From Callorhinus ursinus (taxonomy: Eukaryota > Chordata > Mammalia > Carnivora > Otariidae): DNA of 64,000 bases. Under the pieces are notes generated by a model, which was not told the origin of the DNA, made no database searches, and was given only the letters and a program-made list of their open reading frames with translations. Location: the NCBI RefSeq assembly GCF_003265705.1, contig NW_020312895.1:981271-1045270 (forward strand). Direction: 5' to 3'. Shown in pieces: positions 1 through 13,644 of this stretch. A program made the translations under genes and the position numbers. Numbering within the stretch: the stretch's first letter is position 1; every line of letters starts with the position of its first letter.

Positions 1-1699
1 AATATATCCAAAATGACAACTCTCAGTCACTCAGGATCAAATTTTAAGAAATAAAGCAGGTTTAACTTGGAATAATGGTCTATACAAACTGAAAGGACCT
101 GCCTCGTGGGCACCTGCCATGCAGGCCAGCCATCGGGGCTGAGACCATTTCTCAGCAGGGACGTGCCCCGCTGGGCCTGCCCACCAGATGCAGAACAAGA
201 GGGCCAGCGGGAGACCGTGAGGCAGCGTGACACGTCAGCATGGGAACGTGCCTGGCCCTGGCCCCAGCACGCCCGCCCGTGGACGAGGGCTCCCCTCCCC
301 CGCCACACTCCTCCCCCATCGGGACTCCGGTCGGAATGCCCCGCAGGTGGGCGCTGAGGAGGGGTGGGGCCCTCGCCCCACAGTCCGCACCCCTCCGCCA
401 GGCCCTGGTCCTGCTGCCCCCACACCGGGGCCTCGGCGGGCAGAGGACTCAGACACCGACCTCCACCACCCTCCCCGTCCCTCCTCTACCACCAGCAGCC
501 CACGTACCACGTTGTTCGAGTGGCTTCTGTGTTCTCTTTTCCAACTAGGATTACAAAGACCAAGAAGTGAAGAACGTTAAGGTGCCCACGGCCCCCCTGA
601 TGTCACACCTGCAGGCTGAAGGCAAACCTGTGTGAGGCCACGGAGCGGGGCGGGGCTGGGGAGGGAAAAGGGGTAAAGCTGGGCACACCCCGGGTTTGCA
701 GATGGTGAAATCTGAACCTCCAAGTTCAAGCTGCGCATGTGTGTTTGGAAACACGAGAGGAGAGCACGGGTGGGGAGGGTCTGGCGGTGTCCGGCGGGGA
801 CAAGCATCTCTCCGGCCAGTCCGCAAGGACACGGCTTTTCAACGGTGAACCAGACTCACTGCAGACATTGTGGGAAATTCAGCACCCGAAGCAGAAGGTA
901 CAGTTACAGCCTCCAATGCCGTCAGTGGGGTTCCCGTGCCCCGTCGCCAACCCCCCAACGACTATGCGGTCACCGTCACCTGCCCTGCAGCACGTCAGTC
1001 AGACAGCCTGCAAAGCGCCCCATGACAAGTTACAGAGCCGGGGGCACCACACCCCCACGTCCCCCACGAGCAGGTGAGCGCAGCAGCCCAGCAGTGGACC
1101 AGGAGCCCCGCATGCGCTCCTCACAAAAAGCAGTAACTGAGAGTCAGAAATGCTGCTTCTTCCCATGGAGGGTCGAGAAGGCGGAACACAGGCCTCTCGG
1201 CGCTCTTTCCTCTGCCCAGTTCCCAAATGCCATGGTCGATTCTGACTCGCTGCATGACAGGGTTTCCACACTCCCATATGTCATCATTCACCCACACACA
1301 GAAGTGTGGGTTTCAGGTTCACGTGGCCCGTTCCCTACTGTGATCCCCATGGAAGGACGCAGTCCCCCAGGGCCGTGAAGAGGGGGCCACAGCGCCGCCT
1401 CCCCGTCTCCCCACTCACGCAGCTGGGGAGAGGTGTCCTCAAAGACAGAGCCAAACTCCATGCAGGTCTTGGTGGGTAAACATCAGCTGTGGAGGGGACA
1501 AGAATTCCCAGGAGGAAAAAAATGACATAAATGCAGAGTTCGGGGGAGAACAGCAGTGTGGTATCTGAAGAACACGGACACAGCCCGAGGTGCATGAAAA
1601 AGTGACAGAGAGACATGTCCCCACTCAGGTCAGAGCCAGGTGCCCAAGTGAGTGCCCCTCCTGACCGCACGGGGGGGTTGGGGGCGGGTCACAGGCTGA
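1..1699. other. Unassigned intronic sequence
   Basis: GC-rich sequence with short open frames on both strands that overlap each other and show no recognisable protein motif. No repeat family was identified with confidence. From about 1490 it becomes more A-rich on the + strand as it approaches the L1 remnant. Confidence 0.5.
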
Positions 1700-3530
1700 A
1701 CCTCAAGCAGAAGTGCAGGCGGCGAGCGATGAAGAAAATCAACAAAAGTAAAAGCTGGCTCTTTAACAAATTGAGAAAACTGATAAGCCCCCAGGTAGAA
1801 TGATCCTGAAAAAACGGACACAAGTGACCAATATCAGGAACCAAAGAAAGTTATGAACACAGGCCCGACTGCGGACACATGGGTCCCGGGGACCCCGCCA
1901 GCCGTGTCACAGGCCACAGATCAACATGGGAAATCTCATGTGCATGTCTGTACGACAACAGACACGTGGAAAGTGAAATGCTTAAAAATACTACTTGTAA
2001 CTGCACAAAGAACACAAATGACGTAGGAATACACTCAACAAAAGACACGGGCCTCTAGGCTGACACCACCAAACGGTGCTGAGATGAAGAGCTAAGTAAA
2101 TGCAGGCACCCGTGGTCTTTGCAAGCAGGAGACCCAGCCCCGCCAGGACATCAGCTCTCTCCGCTCACCTGTGGGTCCCTTGCAGCCCCCGCCACAACTG
2201 CAGCAGGCTTTCCGCAGGACTGACCAATGGCCCGGGAAACCTGTGCGGACACGCAACCAGCCGCGGATGCCCAAGGCAGGGTGAAGACTGAGGCCAAGGC
2301 CAGGCCCCACTAAAAGCCATCACGACCAAGGAGCTGGTCCTGGACTTACAACCAATGAGCACATCAGCACAACGAACAGAGTCTGGAAAGAGACGCACAC
2401 TTGCACGACGATTCACCACAACACCCGTCGCCGCGCCCCGCTGGCGGTGGGAGGGCAGATGCCCACAGGGAAAAACACACCCCCACCGCTACCTTGCAAT
2501 GAACGAAAAACCTAAAGATAATACATAAAACCATACAGCTGAAGGAAGCAAAGAGAAGAATGTCCTCACAAATTGGAGGGAGGCAGATTTCTTAGGGCAC
2601 AGAGAGCAATAATCATAAAAAAAAAAAAATCACTGCTGATCAGTGAAATCACCACTAAGAAAATGAAATGGCAATAAGCCAGTCCATAAAACAGGTATCT
2701 GACAAAGCAATGCTCCAGGATATACAAAGTTCTTACGACTCAAACAATTCAATAAAAATTAGACAAAGGATAGGAACAGATTAACTGTACCAAAAAAAGA
2801 CATGCAAATGGCCAAGAAGAACTTCTTGAAAGCAGCCCAACATCGTAAGTCATCAAGGAGACGCACGTTAGAAGAGCAGTGAGACACCACCGCATGCCCA
2901 CCAGCATGGCCCAAATTTACGAGACCCAAACCCTGACCTCCATCAGTGGTGAGGAGCCCCAGAGGTTCCGGACACTGGTGGTGGGTCATAAGACAGCGTG
3001 AATCGCTTTGGAAAACGTCCCACCCGTGACCCACGAATTCCACTCCCGGGTGGAATTACCCAAGAGAAACAGAAACATGTCCACACAGAGATTTGCACAA
3101 GAATGTTCATGAGCCTCTGCTCATAACAATCAAAATGTGGAAAGAGCCCAGTGTGTGTGCCGGCGGGAGAAGAGCTAGACAACCCAAGGTACGGCCAGAA
3201 ACACGTACGAGGAACAGTCCCTGGCGACAAAAAGGAGCAAACTGGTGCTGGCAACAAGACCCATCTCCAAACCCCCAGGACAGATGGACACAACGGAGCA
3301 GAGCTGTTGGGACCCACTGGCAGGATGCCCCCGGATGGCTAACCTGAGCTAGAGGGAAACGGGGCCTGGCTCCCTGGCGGGGAAGATTCTGGGGCGACAG
3401 TCACATCCTGCACTTTGATAAAGGTTTGGGTTAAACGTAAGCACTTGTCAAAACTCAGCAAATGTACATTTAAACTTGTACACTTCACCGCATGTAAATG
3501 TTCTATCAAAAGAAAAATCTACAGCCATAT
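1700..3530 (+). mobile_element. L1 LINE remnant, ORF2 3' half and 3' UTR
   Basis: Several stretches match the wording of mammalian L1 ORF2 in order: AAAATCAACAAAAGTAAAAG with the following SWLF-type segment near 1735-1765, a TAGGAATACACTCAACAAAAG segment near 2023-2045, an AACAGAGTCTGGAAAGAGAC segment near 2373, then the terminal region (TACAAAGTTCTTACGACTC near 2723, GAGACACCACCGCATGCCCA near 2881) and 3' UTR wording near 3440-3520. Frames are broken by many stops and indels, and parts such as 2085-2350 are hardly recognisable. It is an old inactive copy. The subfamily (L1M type) is inferred. Confidence 0.75.
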
Positions 3531-3790
3531 TGAACTCTGGCTAATGACACTCCTACTGGGGTATTTGGGGGAAGCGGACTGGCGTGGGTAATTTACTCGG
3601 AAGTGCATGAGGGAAAAGAATGATCAATGGACGGAAAGACAGATCAGTGTCCTAAAACAAGTGCAGGAGAACGTTAATGACAGAACCCAGGTGCTTGATA
3701 CACAGTATTAGCGGAAAAATTCTGTCAACTTTATTGTACGCTGGAAATTTTGTAATAAAGGTTGGGAAGGAGTTTAAAAATAAACAAGAA
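3531..3790 (+). mobile_element. Possible L1M-type 3' tail fragment
   Basis: The segment ends with TCTGTCAACTTTATTGTACG and a GTAATAAAGGTTGGGAAGG run, resembling the 3' ends of old L1M elements. It could be the continuation of the preceding L1 or a separate fragment. The match is short and assigned from memory. Confidence 0.3.
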
Positions 3791-6384
3791 AGGCCTGAGG
3801 TTGACGGTCTGTGAGGCCCTTTTGGTGACTTTTTCCACAAAGTGCAGCCAGCTCTAGGAGGCAACAGGTTTTGCGTTTCTCTTCCTCAAACAGAATCCAC
3901 TGCACGCTGCCCTGACTCGGCTCTCACACCCACCAGTGCAGCCCGTGAGCCGCAGGAAGAACTGATCCAGCCCAACCCGGAGCCGCCAGTGAGACCCGCC
4001 AGCAGGAGACCGTGGCCAGGGGTAGGGTCTCTGCAGCAGGGGACCCTTCCCCGCAGCCCGTGCTGGGACAGAGGGAGCTGCCCCCGTCACCCTGGACAGC
4101 TGTAGGGTGTCCACGAGGGAGACCACGGAAAGTCATAGTCATGAAGCAGTCGAGCCCCAAACATCCTTCCGCCAACAATCAGACATGCTAATTTTGAGTC
4201 TCATTTTTTTAAATCTTAAAATTCAAGTCCAAAATAACAAGTCTAAAAATAGGGCCCCTGTAAAATAAACACATGTGAAATTCTTCCAGCTCCTTCCCTT
4301 TTCACTGTGGCAACCATGACAGGGCCACACCCCGGGCAGCGCCAAGTGTCACCTCCCCACCGAGGCTCGCAGGGTCCCTGTGCTGCAGGAGAGGGGCAGG
4401 GCCAGGCGCTGGCGATATGTGCATGGCCCCCAGCTGCGGGCAAGCCCGACTCTCGCCCAGAACCACTCCCGGAGCCCCATGCGTCCCATCTGGGCATGAC
4501 AGGCTGCAACAGGGAGGCAGAACAGGGGGCTCACGTGCTGCAAACGCCCTGGCCGGCGAGCAGATGGGCAGCACACAGACAGCATTTCCCGGGGCACAAA
4601 CTCTCCTTCCCCACATGCCAGGCACACCACAAGCACCGGCCCCTCCATCCGCACCTCACTGAGTCGGGGGCCCAGAGCGCCCCGCCCTGGGCCGTGGGCA
4701 ACCTCCTGCCGGCCTCCAGCCACGCTCACAAGCACAAAAAGCACGGAGCTGCTGAGGAGCCGTCGTGGCCCCGGGGGATGGAGAGGGACACCCCTGCACC
4801 TGGGCTGCTCTCAGACCAGCTCCAAGCCCTCCGGGGCCTTGGACACCCCGGGCCCGGGCTGGGGAGCTGGAAGCATGAGCACAGGTTTCACGGGAGTACA
4901 GGGCCACTGGCAGCCATGCCTGTAGGGCACGGGGTCATGGGGTCACTATGCCTGGCCTGCAGGGCACGGGACCGCTGGCACTGGGCCTAGAGGCCGTGGG
5001 GTCACTGACACCTGCCTGGCCAGGCTGCAGCAGGGCATGAGCTGGGGGCCACAGATCAGATGCACAGGGATGGCACGGCCCCCACCCTCCAGACAGCCCT
5101 GCAGGGGACACCCGCTCCAACGGGCTAGAGGAAGGAGCATGGGGCAGGGGCAGGGACCAGGCAGCACAGGGGCAGTGGGGGCCAGAAGAGGCCTGAAGGA
5201 CGTTGACATTCTCCAAAATTCTGAAACACACACTTTGTACACATCAGATACCCAAAGCAAAAACTAAAAAATGTTTTCCTGCAAAGAAATTATAAGTGAA
5301 CTCATAAAACGCCCTTTTCCAAAATGACTATTAAGGACAAAGAAGGATCTGCAGTAAAGAACGTGGGGGCAACGGAGAAGCGCGCTGGGCCTTTCACGGA
5401 GTGCAGCGACATGGGTCACGCAGGGCGGCACCACGCTGAGCGACCCCCACCTGCCCCCAGAGGTGGAAGCTTCCCAGACACAGTAAGAAATGCTGAAGGC
5501 CGTGGAAACGTGACCCCACACTGGATGGGCAGCAGGCCACAGAGAAGCCCAGAGCAACTTCCTGAAATGAAGCTGTCACTCAAGACCAGGAAACTCGTTC
5601 CCACCCTGCTTGTGGCACGAGTCTGGACACCATGTCCCACAAGGCTGTGGCCTCCCTGGTGTCCATCAGGAAAGGATCCCAGGAGTGCAGCCCCTGCGGG
5701 CACCCAGCTCTAACAGAGGCCACGGAAACAAATCCACCAAATGTGGGTGCGCTTCTGTGCTTAGACACCGAGGTGGTGCAGAGCGGCCCCGGCACCCTTT
5801 AACACAGTGGGACTGGAGAACCTCTTGAGGGCAGGTGGCTAGGAAGACAGTCATGCAGACTATGAAGTCTGCCTCCTCCACCTCACATACACAGAGGATT
5901 CTGGAAGCCAACCCAGGGCAACCCAGAGCCTAGGGCACCCACAGCCCGGAGAGCACAGGGCCAGGAGAGGTCACCTGGGCAGTCCTCAGGGGCCACAGGG
6001 GCCACTCTTCCCAGAGAGCACAGGCTCAGGTCGTCTGACCTGCATTTGGGGCACCTGCTTCCGCGCCTTCCTCCACCCGCTCCTCCCATCCAGGCCCCCC
6101 TCCCACTCCGTCCCTACATCCCCACGGCTTCCACGGGGCTCACCCTGCTGGAGCCACTTTCCAATGAGGGAACGTGCACCATGACCTGACTTCCCTGTAG
6201 GCGCTCCCCCGTCAGGGGCACCGACAGCCCCCAGCTGCCCCCTCAGACCCCGAGGGCTGCCCCACCACCCCTCCGTCACCAGCCACATCTGCAGTGCGTC
6301 CTCCTACAGAGGCCACTGCCAGGGGAGCCCCAAGCAGCGGCTCACACCTGCCTGAGGGGGCAAGCCCTGCGACCGGCTCCCGGT
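3791..6384. other. Unassigned intronic sequence
   Basis: GC-rich sequence with many overlapping open frames in both directions, as expected from composition. No exon, repeat family or conserved motif was recognised. A short AT-rich patch lies at about 4185-4275. Confidence 0.5.
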
Positions 6385-6455
6385 CCCCAGGAGGAAACAG
6401 GCATGGGGACAAGCGGCTGGACCAAGGTCACACAGACAGGAAGGGATGGCTGCAA
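6385..6455 (+). mobile_element. MIR SINE core fragment
   Basis: The run from GGAGGAAACAGGCATGGGGA to AAGGTCACACAGACAGGAAG follows the MIR core wording (gaggaaactgaggca ... aaggtcacacagctagtaag) in sense orientation. Only the central part is recognisable. Confidence 0.45.
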
Positions 6456-9400
6456 CACACCGTGGCCATCCTGCACCAGACCACTTCCCCCACCGCCTGC
6501 CACCCCCCAGCCCCCGTGCACCCCGGTGACAGGCCTCACCCCTCCACACAGTCTCCCAGGTATCAGTCACACCCAGCCCCTCCCCCCAGCCAAGGGTCAG
6601 ATGGACAAGCAGCTGAAGGGCTCCCCGTGTGCACGTGTGCGGTTGTAAGGCTTTTGTTCACACTACAAACACCCCCATAGACACATGAAGCTCCACAGCC
6701 ATGTCTTGCTCCTGAGGGGGTGAAGCTGCCCAATTCTGGTCGTGTGCAGGGCCATGTGTCACAGTGTCAGAAACAGACACAACATGAGGGTCTTGTCTGC
6801 CTTCACTGATGTGGGATCACAGTCAGGAGACATGTGTGAGGTACAACCCTTGTCTTAATATTTCAGGGTCAGAACCCTGGTTTTCTTCTTTACATTCAAG
6901 TTCAACACTGAGCCCAGTCTCAAAACACTCTGAGTGAGGCCAAACTGCGGACATCTGGCCAATATGCTCACAACTAAACTAACCCGGAAACCTCACAGTC
7001 ACTGCTCCTCGGAGCGCGACCTGAGTGCAGCCACGGTGCCCCTCAAGGACAGGGAGCCCAGGCTTCTCTCTGAAATCGGGAGCAACGTGGCTGGTACGAG
7101 GCACAGAGGTGACACAGGAGGACAGAGAGGGCCGCCCAGCACCCAGACGTGCTCAGAAAACCACCACTGCCCCTGCCTGCAGATGCAGGACCATCTCCAA
7201 GACAGAAACGGCTGTCTATGCCTGTTCCTGCCCGTCTGGCCACAGCCGCTCAGCCCCACGGCACCCCCTTGGGTCCCTGCCCCAGAGATGTCACTACCCC
7301 CAGTTCCAGCCCCGAGGCCAGTCCCCCGGCCAGATGCACTCTTCCCACAGAAACGCAGGCTTCCCCTGGTCACCTCCACCCCGGGGCTCGGGCCCCAGAT
7401 AAACATGTGATGTGCAAAGTCGCAGACCCAGAGAAAACACTGGCTGGAAGTCAGGCTCCCAGCACCTCCCGGACCCCACGTCCCACATAAATTTCATCTT
7501 AGATGCCAAGTATGAATGACGCAAGCTAGCTTGCAGGAAGACCAGGGGGCTGTAGCAGTGGCGGACTCCAGGGCCATCGTGGGCAGGGGGCCCACAGAGC
7601 TGGTCACTCCAGCATCTCTCCAGGCGCAGCGGCCCTGCCTGGAATGCCCTCGTACCTTCCAGCTTGCTGCTTTGCTCCTGCCTCGGCCAGAACCCCCCCA
7701 CACACACTTCAATGCCCTCCCAGACCCTGAGGACCCCTCCCAGGTCCCAGAGCCCCCCAGGGTCAGCAGCACATGTGACAGAGTCTCTCCCCCAACTGCA
7801 GATCCGGGCCCACTGCTGAGCTCATGTCCCTTTGGCGGGTTGTGGGCAGAAGAGAACAGCCACAGGAGAGCCCAGCCCAACAGCACGGAGAGACTCAGGT
7901 GCCAGCCATGGGTGGCAGGCCAGGCCTACCTCAGGCCTCAGGACAGAACCCACACTTTCAGAGCGTGTGCTCCCACTGGCGCTGGTGAGACATGATTCAT
8001 GGAGAGGTCTACTTAGTTTAGAAGGCAAACACTTAATGCTGAGAAATAACCCATACAAGTTTGTATTCCAGGATAATCTAGAATACGCTAACATGCACAC
8101 TGCCCATCGAGTGAAAAGGTAAACATCTGCATCATGTGCAGCTTAGACCCTTGGAGCAGGGAGAGGGACGGAGGGGCAGGGGAATGTTGTCCCAGCCTGG
8201 ACCCTCCCCAGCCAGCGAGGCCTTGGAGAGCCGCCCAAAGCGGGGGGACTGAAGCAAGTGTTCTCTCCCTCTTTCCATCCAGGGCTGGGTCCCAGAGCCC
8301 AAGGGCACTGTCCATACTTACACATCACCCCATTCTGAACCTACCCTTCACCCTGCAAATACAGCCGAACTTATACACCTGGGGTCCCATCACTGGATAG
8401 CACAGGACAAGTGCCGGTCCTCACGGGGAGGGGACTGGACCCTGGGCACCCCGCCTCGGCCCTGCAGCCTGATGCTTCAAGCACCTCAGCTATGCACACA
8501 GCCTCTGCCGACATGGCCAAGCATGTGCAGAGAACAGAACCTGGGGGGGCGGGGCAGCAGCTTGGGAGCACTGTGCACCTGCGGTGCGGGGGGACCTGGG
8601 GTGGGCAGCATGGAGAAATCACTTCCCGAGAAAGTACGGCGGTACAGGAACAGAAGGGTGCACGGGTTCTCAAAGTCACAAGGACCAAACAGCAGGCACG
8701 GCAGCAGGCTCCTCAGCAGCAGGTACGAGGAGCAAGCAACTGAACAAGAGAGAAGCCAGAGAGGAGCAACATTGTGGGGTCCTCCGAACCCCCGACCACC
8801 CAGGGCCGCGGCCACAACCACACAGAAGCTCAAGGCATGGGTGAGGCTGGCCGGAAAGGCTGCCCCAGGGGCCAACAGCAGAGGCGCCCCATGAGCCAAC
8901 TATTTAAGTTCAATGCTTGATTCCTTCTCGCCAATGTAAACATGGCTTACAGAATTTCAAATAAACGGATTTCTACCAGGAAAGAGCCGAGAAGTAAATA
9001 CACTCAAGTGCTTGTGGTCTGGTTAGGGGAGTGGGGGACGCTGCTCTTCTCCCCTTTCACTGGTTTCCAAGTGATTGTGGGTGTGGTTAGACGGTTGGTT
9101 ACTAATTTTACAACTTCTAGCCCGACTGACGCTCTCCTGTGGGCGACAGTCCGCCGGGCATGCCCCTTCCTGTGGGTTCCATCGCTGCCCCGGCTGTGGG
9201 ACCCCTCCCCCACCCACTTTGAGCAGAGTGAGCTCGTGGGGGTGAGAACCTGACCTGGGACGAGGCCACCCCACTGTTAGGTCCGGGGCCATGCACATGT
9301 CGGGTAAAAAGTACCAACATTCAGGTGGAACGCAGGTGCTGTCCTAACGCCACAGTCGGGGGGGGGGGCCGGGCACCCCCAGAGATATGCAAACAGGGAG

Positions 9401-11059
9401 ACCACTAGAGAAAAGCACAAGTGTTTATATGACACACAGAGAATCCAAACAGCCGGCCAGGAGCCTGGAACCTGACCTCTGCCAGGACCTTACCCTCCAC
9501 TTCGTGGTCCCAAAGTCAGCATTAAACGTGTCTAAGGGGCTTTTAAAACTCCAGGGTCCAGAAGCACTCCCACGCACATGCCCCAAGGAGCTTCCTGTCA
9601 CGCTGCAGACAACGTTGGTCCCTCTCCGAGGCCTCTGAACGCCCGACGGTAGGGGTAGGCTCTGGAAGCACACACACTTCCTATTTTCCGTTCAGCGGTA
9701 AGCCTTCTGGTCCCGGAAAATCAGTGCCCCCCCTACTTTGTGTCACCGCGTGTCCGTCCACAAGGCTGTTCCCTTTCCCAGAGCTTTGGGTAGCATTGCC
9801 CAGAAGCCCCCGTACAGTCCCTTTCATGGGCTCCTTAAGTAAAATAAGAGGGAAAGACAGCCTCCCTAAGCCTCCACTCACTTGCCCCCTAGTCTCAGCA
9901 CATCAGCAAAGACAACCACCATCCTCATGGGGCTCATACAACGTCTACCGCGACATCTCCATAAACCTGAGTCTCTGCAAAAAGCAGCCATATACAAAAT
10001 TAGTTCTGCTGACGTTTCTTCATTCCCATTCTGGAAACGACTCCTTCTGGACCATTCGGCCCTCAGGGGCACAGGACCCAGACCCCAGCCCCCAGCACAC
10101 AGACGGCCGAGGGCCAGGCATGCGGTTGGCCTGGGCTCCCACAGGGCTCGGCCTTCCCACAACCCGGGTTTCCTCCAAGTCCATCCCAGCTGCAGGGACA
10201 ACCAGCAGAAGCCGGAAGGTGCACGTAAGCGATTTGTGTGACCAGAGAACAAGGAGCCACATCGGAAATATTCTGTAAGAGCCACAGACAAACCACAAAG
10301 AGCAAACAAAAGGCAACCCCCCAGGACCCTGCAGGCTCGAGACAAGCGGTTCTGGGTGCCCCTAACACCATCCCCTGCTCACGCAGCACCACCCTGCACC
10401 CGGTGGCCCTCTGCCACGGCCCAAACACCTCAGCTTCCTCCAAGATGCAGATGAACCGCAGGGAAAACCTCTCGGTCCACATGTGAGCAGACACTCCACA
10501 CCACCCTGACCCCACGCCAGAAAGGTCTCACCAGCTGAGAAAGACACTTAGAATATTCTGATGGACACATCCCTGGACCAAGGGCATTTTCCCATCAGTA
10601 ATTCTCTCCATCAGAAGATTTCAGCCTCGAGGCACACCCGGGTCGAGGCGCCTGGGCCAGTGCACCTAGGGTTGGCGTACCTGTGGGTTTCCAGAGCCCT
10701 TGTTCCTCAGATGGGTCCTGTCATTCTCTGTGCTTGACTTTGCTCAACTGGCACTTCTGGTGTCAAATGAGAGGTTTCCAATTCCCATCTGTGATTCCAC
10801 GTTGGATCTAGGGATCCTGCCTCGAGTTCCTACTCCCCAGGCCTTGCAGCCTTCCTAAGCAGGGAGGCACAGAAAAGGGCATCAGAGCCCCATGACCTTG
10901 CCAGCCCAGGCTGCCCAGTTCCCGGGGGACACAGCCGGAGAGGGACGGAGAAGTATCTCTGGGAGCCCCAGCAGTGCGAGGGAGAGCCACACCATGTGCA
11001 GCTCCAGCCCCAAAGGAACCCCACACTCAGTAGTAAGGAAGGACCCAGAGCCCAGAGCT
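6456..11059. other. Unassigned intronic sequence
   Basis: Mostly GC-rich unique sequence with pyrimidine- or purine-rich patches and a G10 run at about 9360. AT-richer patches occur at about 8000-8120 and 8900-9010. No coding exon or repeat family could be named. Confidence 0.45.
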
Positions 11060-11165
11060 GGGCTCGAACCTCAGCCCCCTCACCATCCACATGATCCTGT
11101 GTGGAAATGGGATCGACACCGCACACGCTCTCCAGGGCTCCTGGGAGTACCGGATGCTCAATACA
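11060..11165 (-). mobile_element. MIR SINE fragment (antisense)
   Basis: GGGCTCGAACCTCAGCCCCC followed by GTGTGGAAATGGGATCGACA and CCAGGGCTCCTGGGAGTACC reads like the reverse complement of MIR (cctcagtttcc ... gtaaaatggggat ... cagggttgttgtgagg). Diverged, with tentative ends. Confidence 0.4.
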
Positions 11166-12239
11166 CACAGATTTCTCAAAGTACGCACCACCCCTCGGCT
11201 GTTTTTCATTGAGTTAGCTAAGCTCCCTGACAGCTCTGCTTAGGTCCACACTGGTGACAGTCTCATGACCGCCGGTCCCACTCACCACAACCACACGCGG
11301 TGGCAGTGGGTAGGAAACAGGCCACCAGCAGGCGACCAGGGGGCAAGCACCCAGATAGCCAGTGATGGGGGGTGCTGGCCAGGCAGGCCTCCTCTCCCTT
11401 CCCCTCCACACACACCTTCAGACCCACTGGGCAGTGGCCCCGGTCCCCAGCGTCTGCTGCCCACCCTCACCATCTCTCCCTCACCTCATCCCACTGCCTC
11501 CCTGCACTCCCGGGGCCTGAGCCCACAGCAGGCAGGCTGAGCAGGTGCGTGGCCTGACCCGAACAGGCCAGAGTCCCCCACATGGTGGTATCTGTTCTCC
11601 ACTCCTTGGCCAGCCCAGCCAGGACAGCAGCTGGAATGCTGACATGCTCCCTCGGCAGTGGGAGATGGCCCAGAGCATACAGGAGGGACTCCCATCTGCA
11701 CATGAGGACGTGAGGCCAACAGACACCCCTTGCATCAGGCACAGTGCTGGAGGGTGTTGGCCTCCCGCTGTCCTGATGGCTGAGAAACACCCAGGGTCGG
11801 TCAGTCGCCCTGCCCCTCCAGAATCACCACCACCCGTGTCCCCAAGCTACGGTTACCGACACTCCCCAACGGTTTAGCAGGCTCCTCGGCTCCATCGATG
11901 GTGCACTGGAATCCGTGGAGAAATGGATGCAAGGGTGTCGGTCCTCGGAAACACAAAAATGTGTAACGGAGTGTTAAAAACAAACACCGCAGATGAAGAA
12001 GGACCGAAGGCTGTTCCATGTGAGGACAAAGGTGACTCTTCCCAGCAGCACCAGACGGGGGGGCGTCAGGGCCTGAGAGAAAACCTGAGCGCCTGTCTCT
12101 CGCCCGTGGCCTTGGGCGCTGCACAGAAGGCAGGCTAATGGGAAGGAAAACCTTCTGTCCACCTCAAGGGTTGCTGCGGCAACATCGTGGGGTCACAGCC
12201 AGTATGCCAATGTGTGCTCACCATGGAGGCGATGCTTAG
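11166..12239. other. Unassigned intronic sequence
   Basis: GC-rich unique sequence. A sub-consensus CTCF-like core (12 of 14 positions) lies at 11333-11346 on the + strand. Nothing else was recognised. Confidence 0.45.
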
Positions 12240-12935
12240 TGAATCCCCCAAGTCAGCCTCAGAACAAGACATTTCTAAATAAAACTTAAATTATTAACCA
12301 GGGAGAAGTGATGACAATCTAAAAGAATAAGATAAGGCAAGTATCAGAGTTTGATGCTATCTTCTGTGAAATCAGATCTAGGCACAGGTCTGATGTCCTA
12401 AATTTAAAAGAATTTCAAAACAATACAAATAACATATCATTGCAATCCATATTTACCGCCTCACTCTTTCCAAATATGTGTAATGAAGTTATATGTTTTT
12501 GGCAATAAAATTTCAATCTTTATTAAAACTAAGTTTCCACTGTTCCACGAAGATTCTTAACAATTTGCTTGGAATGGAAACTCAAGGACTCAGTTAAAGA
12601 CAGGTTACTAACTTTGTTGACCTCACAATGCTGCTAGGAACCACGGCCGAAGTATCAGAACTTTGCCATCCGTGCCTGTGAAAATGGTTTCCCCGGGGAG
12701 TAAGTGTGCACGAACTCCTAACTGGATCCTGCACAGATGGCCCCAGATGAACGCTAGGAAGAATGGCCGCCGTTTCAGCCAGAATTTTCAAACACTGTTT
12801 TCTAGATGTTGTAACAGAGTGCCAAGTTCTCGTGCGACAATTTAAAAAGTAGGAGAATTACTCGTGCTAAATCTCTTCTCAATAAACTCTGTATCGAGAG
12901 GAAATTAGACAGCATTATTTAAATACCCGGGGACT
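12240..12935. other. AT-rich unique segment in intron 1
   Basis: An AT-rich island in GC-rich surroundings that does not read like L1, L2, MIR, an LTR or a DNA transposon. It holds GATA-type words (AGATAAGG near 12330), TTAAATTATTAA near 12287, and an ATTTGCTTGGAATGGAAAC stretch near 12565. Low decay of AT words and absence of repeat signatures make it a candidate conserved noncoding element, but no alignment is available. Confidence 0.35.
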
Positions 12936-13644
12936 TTGTAATGAAGCTGGGACGTCAGCAGGGCCCCAGGCACACAGGTCCTGCACTGCTGCCCCCACAG
13001 CCGGTCCCACACGGAGACACGTGCTTCAGAAAGGAACATCGCATCACCTTGAGGTCGGGTGGAAGGGAAGCTGCTCAGGGCTGCTCGGTTCTGTTGTTCA
13101 GCAGCACCTCCTCAGAGCCCAGAACCATGTCTCGAGTCTAACAGATGTGCCAGCATTTGTAGCACGGAGTTGCCGCCTGCTTCTGCCTACGGGTTCCCTG
13201 TGTGCGCGTAACCGTCTGCACGTGCGGAGACAGATTTTTCTTCTAATTCTTGTGGTACTGTTTCTGTTTCTTTTCTATTTTCATATGGAAACCTTCCACA
13301 TTTCTGAAACCGGGACCCACCTTACCATGGAAGGTTTCCTGCTTCTGTGCTGATGGTGGTTTCTCTTTCTTTTCTGAGAAGAACAGACGATAATGGCGTG
13401 TCCTACAGCAGACATGCTTGGGCCTGATGGACCGTGGTGACACGCTGACCCGTCCCGAGCCGATCTGCTGTGGGGCCGGGGAGGGGATCCGGCTGCATTT
13501 TTCAGCAGGGCGTCCACACCAACGCCGAGCAGTCAGCCTCCCCTGACTGAACACCACCTTTGTCCCATGCCACGCTCTCAAAGGCTTCTGTGTCTCGCTC
13601 ATGCTTCTAACATGTCCCACCGACCTCTCTTATTTCCCAGCCTC
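12936..13644. other. Unassigned intronic sequence
   Basis: Unique-looking sequence containing a 12-bp perfect inverted repeat (arms 13287-13298 and 13328-13339). No exon or repeat family was recognised. Confidence 0.4.

Noticed and set aside
11333..11346. CTCF site CGACCAGGGGGCAA.
   Set aside because: Two mismatches to the core pattern, including the usually invariant second C; too weak to list beside the perfect match at 63501.
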